From NCBI GenBank assembly GCA_030533445.1, contig CM060081.1:32314111-32378110 (forward strand): a stretch of DNA of 64,000 nucleotides, written 5' to 3'. Below are positions 1 to 9,579 of this stretch, piece by piece. This DNA comes from Cyprinodon diabolis (lineage: Eukaryota; Chordata; Actinopteri; Cyprinodontiformes; Cyprinodontidae). Position 1 is the first letter of the stretch, and every line of letters begins with the position of its first letter. The notes under the pieces were generated by a model. The model was not told where the DNA came from and searched no databases. It saw nothing but the letters and a program-made list of their open reading frames with translations. The position numbers and the translations under genes were made by a program.

Positions 1-180
1 GGTGGCCGGGGGGCTTCTTCGGGGCTTTCTCTCCTCCTCCCTTGGTGGGGTTCTGATTTCCGGGGCTGGCCCCTCCTTGGTTCCTTTGGCTCTTGGGGTC
101 CCTTTGGGCGCCTGGGGCTTTGGGTCTCCCGGCGCTAGACTCAGTGCTCTGGGGGGTGTGCCTCTTCAGCTCTCCACAAC
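1..180. other. GC-rich segment at the window edge, unclassified
   Basis: Positions 1-175 are strongly GC-rich and low in complexity (runs such as GGGGGG and repeated CTTTGGG/GGGGCTTT words) in an otherwise AT-rich region. An open frame at 2-208 has no recognisable domain, only Gly/Leu/Pro-rich sequence. It looks like the end of an interspersed repeat cut by the window edge, but I cannot name a family. Confidence 0.3.
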
Positions 181-434
181 CACTATTGAGCATTTTTTCT
201 ATGGATAAACTTTACATGCACAAATGCACCCTCACAAACAATTGCAGGTGCTTGGCTCCAGGTACTTAGAGATTCACTAGAGTAAGAAGATATCTCTTCT
301 TACTTTCATCTTTTCTCTTTTTTTTTCTTTTTTTCCTTTTCTTCTTCTGTTTTTCTGCTCTATTTACATTGCAGTGTCCATATAAACTGTAAAACTCCCT
401 GCATAATAATAATAAAGCAATTTATATGCATGAA

Positions 435-476
435 ACAAGTGTAGCAGTATGGCAATTGCCATACTGCTACACTTGT
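435..476. repeat. Perfect 42-bp palindrome
   Basis: The sequence reads identically on both strands with no spacer, centred on GGCAATTGCC; the outer part of each arm is ACAAGTGTAGCAGTAT. It could form a cruciform or hairpin. It may be two abutting copies of a short terminal repeat of a lost transposon, but no element flanks it. Confidence 0.85.
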
Positions 477-549
477 GAAAATAAAATCCGTTGGACTCTT
501 TTTGGCATCAAGACAATTATTCTTATTGCCACATTGCCAGACAGGACAC

Positions 550-580
550 TGTATTAAATAAATAAATAAATAAATAAATT
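550..580. repeat. (AAAT)n microsatellite
   Basis: Tandem AAAT/AATA units followed by AT-rich sequence to about 612. Confidence 0.8.
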
Positions 581-1516
581 ATTAAATAAATTTATAATTT
601 ATATAAATTTATTTTGACCTTTACCCATTTTAAAGAATTTAGTCCAGTACAAACACCTAGGGTATTCTATGCACTGGGTGTTTATTCAACAGGACAATAC
701 CCAAAAACTTTTGTGGTAATTTCTGTTTCTACCTTTTCAGGTGAGAAATTCTTGCCTCTGCATCCACAAGAGCTGTACTGTATTAACCCCTGCTGTTTTA
801 GCATGAAACAACAGAACCTGAAAGGTTCGATTGTTTCCTCACACACTCTCACACAGTCACACCTATTTTAAGGTCTATTATATTTTTTTTTTATTTTAAC
901 CAACACAGAGAAAAAACACATATCATTACATGTACACTTTGGAGTCTCCAACTCCAGGCCCTCGCACGCACCAGATACCCAGATGTCATATCTGTCAAAT
1001 ATCCCTGCTGCGGCAGCTGCAAACCTTACTGTCTCGAGAACAACACAGAGTCCCATACTCTAACGCACAGAATACCCAGATGCCATATCTGTCAACAAGA
1101 CTTGGTCTCGTCAAATATTTTTGCGATTACAGCTGTAACTTAAATGGTCCTAGACCAACTTTTGATCAAAAGCTTCAGGCCTACCCTTTGTTGTGTAGAA
1201 TCAGTTCCTCTGGAGTCGTCACCAAGATGCCCAGGGCAGGGTTGGACCAAACTATAATCATCATTGAATAAACCTAACATCCACATATAACAGCTTGTTT
1301 AATTTATTATTGATTATTTTACTTGAACTGGGTAGAATCATTAAACAAAGTTTTACAATTCTTACTTTACATTATATTTAAGATGTAAGGATTGTAGTAG
1401 TGCCCATCATTCTTTACTATAATTCCCTGAAAATCACCAGAATATAGAAAATAATGTATTTGTTTCGGTTAAATCCTTTAAAAACCTACAACCTATAGCT
1501 TCACCTACCTTTAGAG

Positions 1517-2046
1517 CAGTGGCGGCTGGTGAAAAATATTTTTGGTGGGGCTGATATAGCCTAGTGTATGTCTCCAACTAATCCGGAATAAGAATTCAAA
1601 TAAACAATTGCACAATACATACAATTTAACAGTAATGATTTAATTTACTATATAATAACAGCAACAGTGATGATTTTGGTCACTATGACGGGGTTCTTTG
1701 GCCTCCGAGAATCCAGGCTCAGTCGGGTTACCGGAGTTGGTGATTTATTGTGCTCACAAGCTCAAACCAGGGTGCAAAAGAAACAGAAAACAGAAATGGC
1801 CGCTCTTCTTCCCACAGCCCTCATTAAATAGTTTAAGCCCCTCACCTCAGGCTCTCTTACTTCTGATTTCTTCTCATAAATCAGTTTTGTCCATATATTA
1901 CCTCCACAAACAATTGATGTACAAAAACAAACAAATAATTTTTACAACTTAATTCTTTTACACAGATTCATTGACTTATTCAATTACACCAAACTGGGTT
2001 TGAACCCACCAAAGTCGCAGCCAGACTGAAGATGACAAGTCCCCGT

Positions 2047-2085
<39 letters not shown>

Positions 2086-2777
2086 CTAACCCCACTGAAA
2101 TATTAAGTGTGCACCCTCAATACGCCAGCAGGTAACCAGGAACAGCTTGTGTGTTTTAAGTTAATGGAGCTACTGGGCTCAGCGCGAGTGAATTGGTCCT
2201 CACAAGCACAGTATAACAGGAATGTGTGTGTGGCACGCAAAGTTTTAAGCGACGAGGTGGATTCGTCGCAGTCACAATAACCATGAAAGGAAATTTTCAT
2301 ATCCTACAACAGGGATGTTCTTCTGGCAAACGGGTAGATAAATAAGGATCTCACCGAATTTGGTGGAAGCTGCATCTCGCTCGTTACGTTCGCCATCCTC
2401 CCTCTAATTGTCTGCACCTGCGCATTGGGTGCAGAAGCCTGTAAAAGCGCAGTATTTTCAGCGCCCCAAGACCATAAAGTTCTGAGACGCTAATTGGCCA
2501 TTAAATTCACCTAGCAATAGTACATGATTGACAGATTCTCTGCAAATGTGGGTCTGTCTGATCAGAGCCCCAAGACAGAGATGGTAGGAGTCTGTCTGTG
2601 GAAATCCACAAATGAATGACAGTAGGTAGGGAAATGTAGTTTATATAATTTGTTTTGCTTATAGGTACACACTCTAGAGAGTAAAACTGAGTTAATTTCT
2701 AAAAATATATTTTACGTTTCTCTCTTCTTATCAGGGAGGGCGGTGCCCCAGCGCCCCCTTTGGGCCGGCCGCCACTG
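1517..2777. mobile_element. Non-autonomous hAT-like transposon with 8-bp target duplication
   Basis: The ends are inverted: CAGTGGCGGCTGG at 1517 and its near-complement CCGGCCGCCACTG ending at 2777. Both sides are flanked by a perfect 8-bp direct repeat CTTTAGAG (1509-1516 and 2778-2785). An 8-bp duplication with CAGTG ends is diagnostic of the hAT superfamily. The 1261-bp interior has no transposase reading frame and contains a CA microsatellite, so the element depended on a transposase made elsewhere. Confidence 0.85.
2049..2083. repeat. (CA)n microsatellite
   Basis: An uninterrupted CA tract of about 17 units inside the hAT-like element. Confidence 0.95.
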
Positions 2778-2889
2778 CTTTAGAGCCTTTCCATCTAACC
2801 CAGACAAGGGTTTCCTGTTCAAACTCTTTCTAAATCTCACTCCAAGGTTTGGGGATAAGTTGGCAGCCCTGGAGTCATCAGATAACTTC

Positions 2890-3125
2890 TGGAGGTTTTA
2901 CCTTGGGGAGTTAATGGAGAAGTCTGCAGTGTAGAGGGTGAAGAATGTCAGTGCCAGCACAGTTCCTTGTGGGACCCCCGTACTGCAGACCAACCTATCT
3001 GAGACACACTCCTGAGCCCTCACATACTGTTTGAGGCCAGTGAGGTGGTTGAATATCCCCTGGGACATGTGCTGATCCACTCCTTACAGCTCCAGCTTGT
3101 CCCATAAAAGTCCTGGCACCATGGT
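2890..3125 (-). pseudogene. LINE reverse-transcriptase fragment
   Basis: Minus-strand translation over 2898-3080 includes VCSTGVPQGTVLALTFFTLY followed by TADF. Non-LTR reverse transcriptases carry a GxPQGxxLxPxLFxLY block just before the YADD catalytic motif. The fragment stops before that motif and has an in-frame stop upstream, so it is a dead piece of a LINE. The clade cannot be fixed from so short a piece. Confidence 0.65.
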
Positions 3126-3274
3126 GTTGCACTTAATTCTGGACTATATAGCCGCTAGGCCATATTGGACTACCAACAATTTTGTCCATGTTTGTATTTG
3201 CACAACCACAAATCACAGATTTTATCTGACAGAAAAAAAAGTTATGTGGAACAGTGTAGAATAGTTGTATTGGA

Positions 3275-3460
3275 GAGTATGGTGGAGTGTTGGCCTGGGG
3301 CGGCCAACCCATCCCTGTGGTTTCAATGCTTGTGCTCTGAAGAAGGTTACAAGGTTCGATCCCAACAGCCTGCACTGTGGGTTCCTGAGCAAGAACCTTA
3401 ACAGGAGGTACAAGCAGTGTGTCCCACTAACAAACAGTGTTAGTCAGTTAACTAACAAAT
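3275..3460 (+). repeat. tRNA-derived SINE relic
   Basis: GGTTCGATCCC-like box B sequence at about 3352-3363 lies within GTGTTGGCC...GTGCTCTGAA...GGTTCGATCCC.ACAGCCTG. The same order of words occurs at 40031-40240, showing it is an interspersed repeat. Degenerate and without a clear tail. Confidence 0.6.
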
Positions 3461-3479
3461 AGTGTAAGTAAGAGGGATG

Positions 3480-5926
3480 TAGAAAAGGTTCCAGTGTAAA
3501 TGCCATTTTCATTGAGCATCATCCCATAGAAGAGCAGTCAGGGGAATTGCTTAGTACATTTATATTTGGTGTATTTTTTTTTAATCACTGCTACAGAAAA
3601 AAAAGAATCAGACTAAAAAAAAAAGTCACCTTAATCTGACAGTTTGCATGCTCTAATGCCAGCCTTTTGTGGCCAAGTGAGTGAACCTCAGTCTCAACAG
3701 AGACACCCCCACATCTTCATATCAACAGCAATTTGTTTGAGCAATTCAACTGGATGACCCCAGAACATTTAAACATGGGTCACTTCACTGAGAAGACTTT
3801 GGACTGATTTCGTGCAGTTTTAAAGAACAAAAAGATTCAGTGAGGGAAAGTGAGAAGAAAAGGAATAAAAACAAAGAGCTCACTGCAAAAGATCTTAAAC
3901 CCAGGTTCAACAAACTGGCTGCAGCCAATCCACTGTATCCTCACTGCCCACACATCTTTCATCTTCCAAGAAAGCAGCAGTGTGACAACAGGAAGAGTTT
4001 CAAATAATAACCATAATTTAGCAAAAGTTATCAGCTGACACTGCCTGGGAGAGTCTTTGCTTGGCAACAGTTGAGTGTTTGGCAGCTACCAACCAGGCCA
4101 CCCAGTAGTGAGTGAGCCTTGTTAGCAGTTCATCAGGCCACATGCCAGCAGAGCTGAGGAGAATTATATTACTATACACTGGATATTAAATCTGCTGACA
4201 CTTTAATGTAAAAGCTTTATATTTTGTAAGGGAACAGAATATGACTAAAAAGCAAAGATTTTTGACACATACTCTTTTCTGGCGTTAGCTTTGGGACAAA
4301 AGGTCTGGTAACAGCTCAATGCAACCTTTGAGACATGTTCTTTTTCTGAAATTTTAAGCTAATATCAGCTTTTAATCCATTTTAACCTTTTTTGTTGCAG
4401 GTAATCAAAAGTGCAAATATTTCAAGCAGGGATTCTGTTAGAACTTCAGTTTTCTGTCATGTTTATCCAACATTTCAAATTCATTTAATGAGGCTGGAGA
4501 AGCAACCATAGAAAAAAGAGTTTGCACGAAGCATATAGCACATCGATACTTTCTCTCACCTATATTTGTGCACTGCTGGTAAACTGGTTCGAAGAATAGT
4601 CAGAAACAGAAAATATGGAAATGTGGCGCTTTGGAATAAACAGTCACAGAGGGGAGAGGCATTGAGCATCACTCCATATTCCTTAAGGGAACACTATTTT
4701 AAAACTATAGCTGGATACAAGGGAAATGGATACAGCTGATAAGAGCAGTTTTTGTGTTCAGCTACTGGCTGAACGGTCTGTGCAAGCAAAAGGCTCTTTA
4801 TGAACCCTCTTTTTTACACTTTAAGAGGTCAACTCAGTAGCAACTGCTTCTACATTTTGCAGGTGTTTATATGATTGGAAAAGATTCAGTTTGAAAATTT
4901 GAATAAAATGTGATGTAGTGATGTAGTATAATAATATATGTAATACAATGTTAAATGTTTATTATTATGAACAGTGACATTAAATGTTTCTTTCTTTGTT
5001 AAAACATGTATTTTGTGTTCAATGTTAAATTGAATTTATTCATATTTTGTTATTGTAGTTGGGATTGATTTTATAGCTATTCAACATAATTAAAAAAGCT
5101 AAAAGATACTGTACAAGGCTTGAAAACGTCAGTTTGCATTTCATTAATCTGTATTATACAGTATGTATCTCTTCTTAAATTGAGTTATTGAAATAGATAA
5201 ACCTTTTGAAAGATCAGATTCACTGAACATGACTGTATACAACCTGAATACAATGGTTACTGAATGCTAGTTCCTAATCCTTCCCCTTTCATGGGGTCAA
5301 CAGTGAGACCACTATCCAGGGTAAATAAGGGACTATAGAAGCTGGAGATCAATAAGTTACAGATGATGGATGAAACTTCTTCAATTGAGATTACAGCCTT
5401 TAGAAAAAGAATTTCAAAAAGTGTTAGTCAAATGTAGCAAATGGCTAAAGCTCTATATTATAAAACCCAAAACACTTGAATGTGCATGCAATTCCCAACC
5501 TGGCATAAGCCAGATGGATATTGTGTAGAATTCAAATTGAACCAAACATATTCATCTGGAAAGCCTCCAGGACCTCCAGAAAACTTTTTTTTTTTCGAGC
5601 TGGTTGGATAAATCGAGGGGCACATGCCTCCTATGTCGAGCTTTTAGCCAATCTCAGCATGACTAGCAGCTGCAACGTATCACATTCTTGATTTGTTTAA
5701 CAACTAGTAGAGTTAACTGACAGACCAAACTCTTACCAAATCCAATCAGGACGAATTGGCCAACATCTATTCCATCAGCCTTTTGCCTCTTGATACGTTG
5801 ACATCATACATGTCACAACATTATATTGGTCCAAAGCATTTATGTGTAGAGGCTAACACACCTGCTGGCTTCTGACAAGATAAAGTTTGTGAATTCACAA
5901 ATACCTTGAAAATTCATCAGCTTGCA
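3480..5926. other. Intergenic stretch with nothing recognised
   Basis: AT-rich, with no coding exon, no transposon ends and no microsatellite of note. Reading frames here are short and lack domains. Confidence 0.5.
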
Positions 5927-5931
5927 AGGTT

Positions 5932-6830
5932 TGTCATGATCTGGCCTGTTTGCTCCTCCTTAATTGGATATTTCTTTCACCTGTCATTTTTCCCTCCCTG
6001 CCTCAATTATAATTTATTCCTCTCCACTGTTTCTTCTTGGTTATATTCAGTTCAGCCTGAGCATTCAGTGCCTGATCATTATTTGTTTTCTGTCAGTCTG
6101 TTCAGTTTTATTTCATGGTTCATGTCCTAGATCCTGGCGGCCAGTGGAAAGAGGTTTTTGTGTTTGTCTCATCTCCTGATCGTCCACTGTTCCTCCCCCG
6201 CGGAGTCCTCTGTGTTTTTGTCTCTATATGTGGAGAGGTTCAGTTTTTATGTCAGTAAGCCTGGCTCCAGGGAAGAGACCAGTTTAAAGTCCTGCATCAA
6301 GTTCTGGTTCCACGTCCTGTCTCTGCTACCCTCTTCCACTGAGCCTGCTCATCTGCACCTGATCCTGTCTGCTCGTGTGTGTGACCACCTAGTCACGCTT
6401 TTGGACCCTGTCAGACTCTGAATCCTCCTGGGAGCCTGTGGATGCCTGGAAGTCTGGATCCTGCCACCTGTTTCTGTTCCTGCCTGATCTGGATCCTGTC
6501 CCTGTCTGTTCATGTCTGTTCTGGATCCCTGACCAGGATCGGCTTCCAACATGTCCTCTGGAACTGCAGCACTTGGGGACATTCTAGGACTGGACTGTTA
6601 AACCAGGTAGGTGGCCAACTCAGATAATCATCTTCTGTCAGATGATCGTGGTCACTTACCTGTGTTTCTCCTGCAGAGTTCTGTGATTGGGCGGTGCCCC
6701 GCTCCCCATCCTGCAGTATCCGCGGGCCACAGCTCTACTTTAGTTTTTGTTTTATTTAATAAAAATTTTTAACTTTCCTACTGACTGTCTCTCCTTGAAT
6801 ACTGGGTCCATTTGTCCTCGGTTCATGACA
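5932..6830 (+). mobile_element. LTR-like interspersed repeat with 5-bp target duplication
   Basis: Begins TGTCATGATC and ends TTCATGACA, so it has the TG...CA ends and short inverted TGTCATGA/TCATGACA termini of an LTR. A 5-bp direct repeat AGGTT flanks it (5927-5931 and 6831-6835). Near the right end, about 6757-6763, is an AATAAAA polyadenylation-type signal. There is no internal reading frame with a retroelement domain, so it is best read as a solo LTR of about 0.9 kb. A diverged relative lies at 24287-24849. Confidence 0.65.
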
Positions 6831-7192
6831 AGGTTATACATTTGTACGTGTTACGCAGAGTATAAATGAGGAATTTTTTTTTTTCTTTTTTGTCAAATTG
6901 TGCCTACATGTCTCGTTATGGAAAGGTTTATGGGATACATTATAGCCCCCAAGCACTGGAAAGTAACATTTGTGAGTCCCTATGCTAAATGAACTATGAA
7001 TAGGACGAATCCAGCTTCAATCTCCTACCTCCTTCCTTACTACCAGCGCTAATACAACAGTACTTATTCTGGTGACCACTAATGCACCTCCACTTTGAAT
7101 TAGGAGTCGTTATTGGTTTGATTAATGTGGATTGAGCCTGTTTCTTAGAGGCTTTATGCAGCATAACATCATTTGAAGAATACTGTCACTGC

Positions 7193-8233
7193 CAGTGTTG
7201 TGCCTGAATGCGTTCATTGAACGAAAGTTCATGAACTCGTTCATATTTTGGGCGAACGTGAACTGAACGTACTGTATTACTGCCTGATGAACGTTAATGT
7301 GAACTCGTTCATTCAGGTGTCTGTGAACGGCACGCTATCTCAGTTCAACTTTGTTCAATAGGTTGCCAAATTTCTATAGAGCCCTTCAGGCGAAACCCTG
7401 GCTAGATCACACAGTAAACAGGCCTTAATATGTAGCGGGAAAAACACCCAATCTCGCAACACCGGCTACAAGTGTCGTAGCCTACAGCCGCATGCGTCAT
7501 CAAAATAAAATGCAGCGTGGAAGCCACAGCAGCATGGAGGCGACCGTGGAGGCGACAAAGCTTCAGTATGATCACTTAAAACAGTTTTATGACCAGGTGG
7601 TCGGTGAGGATGATGGCAACAATCTTACATTTCTCTGCAAACTTTGCCTGCCGGCTTTCAGTAAAAAAATCCGTACTTCAGTAACATCCAAAGCAAATCT
7701 GAAACGGCATATGTACTGAAATGGAATTTCAAATGGAAAAAATAAAATTAAATTAAAAAAACATTTGCTCCTTAAAGACTACTTTCCTGTTTTTACTTTA
7801 ATAATTCCTCACAAAAAGACCATTCAAGCAGCACATTTTTCCTGATGTTTTTGAGAATATACTGTAGGGGTGAAAGCTGCAGCTGCTACTAGTGTGAAGT
7901 GAATGGACAGCAACAAAGCGTTAAAGCAACAGTGGGGAAATGCTGTCCTCTCAATGCTAATGTAAACCCTGATTGGATAAGGATTCAAAACTGGATATGA
8001 AGATGAAATCTGACACACAGTTTCAGTGTTACAACTGATAAAATAATTGCGGTCTGTAGTTCTACAGTAGGCTATGGTGTAACTGAGCAATATATGAAAA
8101 AAAAAGAACTACGAACTAGTTCATTTTTTGGAACTAGTTAAAAATTTAAATTATGAACTGAACTAGTTCATTTTAAAATGTGTGAACTGAACTTTGAACT
8201 AGTTCATGTAGAAAGAGAACTTTCCCAACACTG
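7193..8233 (+). mobile_element. Deleted hAT transposon with 8-bp target duplication
   Basis: Terminal CAGTGTTG at 7193 matches inverted CAACACTG ending at 8233, and a perfect 8-bp repeat GTCACTGC flanks both sides (7185-7192, 8234-8241). Both subterminal regions carry many GTTCATGAAC or TGAACTAGTTCA words, as expected for transposase-binding sites of hAT elements. The interior retains only an N-terminal BED-finger frame. Confidence 0.85.
7492..7719 (+). pseudogene. hAT transposase N-terminal fragment with BED-type zinc finger
   Basis: A 75-residue frame. From about residue 47 it reads TFLCKLCLP, then SKANLKRHMY before the stop. The CxxC plus the NLKRH block is the BED finger of hAT transposases, used to bind the transposon ends. 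The catalytic and dimerisation parts are missing, so this remnant cannot transpose anything. I see it as the surviving first part of the transposase within the element at 7193-8233. Confidence 0.7.
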
Positions 8234-8327
8234 GTCACTGCAAACTTACAGTTCTTACATCCATGTACCATTGGCAGAGTAAAAAAAGGAGTCAAAATAG
8301 CACACTTGAGAATTAAAAAAAAATATA

Positions 8328-9575
8328 CACTATATTGCCAAAAGTATTTGCTCACCCATCCAAATTATTGGAATCAGGTGTTCCAATCACTTCCATGGCC
8401 ACAGGTGTATAAATTCAAGCACCTAGGCATGCAGACTGTTTTTACAAACATTTGTGAAAGAATGGGTCGCTCTCAGGAGCTCAGTGAATTCCAGCGTGGA
8501 ACTGTGATAGGATGCCACCTGTGCAACAAATCCAGTCGTGAAATTTCCTCGCTCCTAAATATTCCACAGTCAACTGTCAGCTGTATTATAAGAAAATGGA
8601 AGTGTTTGGGAACGACAGCAACTCAGCCACGAAGTGGTAGGCCACGTAAACTGACGGAGCGGGGTCAGCGGATGCTGAAGCGCATAGTGCGAAGAGGTCG
8701 CCAACTTTCTGCAGAGTCAATCACTACAGACCTCCAAACTTCATGTGGCCTTCAGATTAGCTCAAGAACAGTGCGCAGAGAGCTTCATGGAATGGGTTTC
8801 CATGGTCGAGCAGCTGCATCCAAGCCATACATAACCAAGTGCAATGCAAAGCGTCGGATGCGGTGGTGTAAAGCACGCCGCCACTGGACTCTAGAGCAGT
8901 GGAGACGCGTTCTCTGGAGTGACGAATCGCGCTTCTCCATCTGGCAATCTGATGGACGGGTCTGGGTTTGGCGGTTGCCAGGAGAACGGTACTTGTCTGA
9001 CTGCATTGTGCCAAGTGTAAAGTTTGGTGGAGGGGGGATTATGGTGTGGGGTTGTTTTTCAGGAGCTGGGCTTGGCCCCTTAGTTCCAGTGAAAGGAACT
9101 CTGAATGCTTCAGCATACCAAGACATTTTGGACAATTCCATGCTCCCAACTTTGTGGGAACAGTTTGGAGCTGGCCCCTTCCTCTTCCAACATGACTGTG
9201 CACCAGTGCACAAAGCAAGGTCCATAAAGACATGGATGACAGAGTCTGGTGTGGATGAACTTGACTGGCCTGCACAGAGTCCTGACCTCAACCCGATAGA
9301 ACACCTTTGGGATGAATTAGAGCGGAGACTGAGAGCCAGGCCTTCTCGTCCAACATCAGTGTGCGACCTCACAAATGCGCTTCTGGAAGAATGGTCAAAA
9401 ATTCCCATAAACACACTCCTAAACCTTGTGGACAGCCTTCCCAGAAGAGTTGAAGCTGTTCTAGCTGCAAAGGGTGGACCGACGTCATATTGAACCCTAT
9501 GGATTAGGAACGGGATGTCACTTAAGCTCATATGTGAGTCAAGGCAGGTGAGCAAATACTTTTGGCAATATAGTG
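8328..9575 (+). mobile_element. Tc1-like transposon, copy 1, structurally complete
   Basis: A 1248-bp element flanked by TA on both sides (8326-8327, 9576-9577), the target duplication of Tc1/mariner elements. The terminal inverted repeats are 29 bp and perfect, starting CACTATATTGCC. It encodes one uninterrupted transposase. The same element, of the same length, lies at 36922-38169, and I find one base difference between them. Confidence 0.95.
8462..9493 (+). CDS. Tc1-like transposase (DD34E), copy 1
   Basis: A cut-and-paste DNA transposase of 343 residues, full length for the family. I chose the ATG at 8462 ([10 protein letters not shown]) because the frame upstream is the terminal repeat. 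Two helix-turn-helix regions (residues about 5-50 and 65-115) flank a GRPRK motif at 59-63. The catalytic triad is Asp154 (WSDESRF), Asp245 (FQHDCAPVH) and Glu280 ([11 protein letters not shown]), with 34 residues between the last two. A glycine-rich GGGGIMVWG box starts at residue 189. The protein ends AAKGGPTSY. No stops or frameshifts are seen, so it could be active. Confidence 0.95.
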   Translation: MGRSQELSEFQRGTVIGCHLCNKSSREISSLLNIPQSTVSCIIRKWKCLGTTATQPRSGRPRKLTERGQRMLKRIVRRGRQLSAESITTDLQTSCGLQISSRTVRRELHGMGFHGRAAASKPYITKCNAKRRMRWCKARRHWTLEQWRRVLWSDESRFSIWQSDGRVWVWRLPGERYLSDCIVPSVKFGGGGIMVWGCFSGAGLGPLVPVKGTLNASAYQDILDNSMLPTLWEQFGAGPFLFQHDCAPVHKARSIKTWMTESGVDELDWPAQSPDLNPIEHLWDELERRLRARPSRPTSVCDLTNALLEEWSKIPINTLLNLVDSLPRRVEAVLAAKGGPTSY

Positions 9576-9579
9576 TACA

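Noticed and set aside
8785..9555. A 256-residue minus-strand frame with a domain-free protein
   Set aside because: It is the antisense of the transposase at 8462-9493; the same shadow recurs at copy 2.
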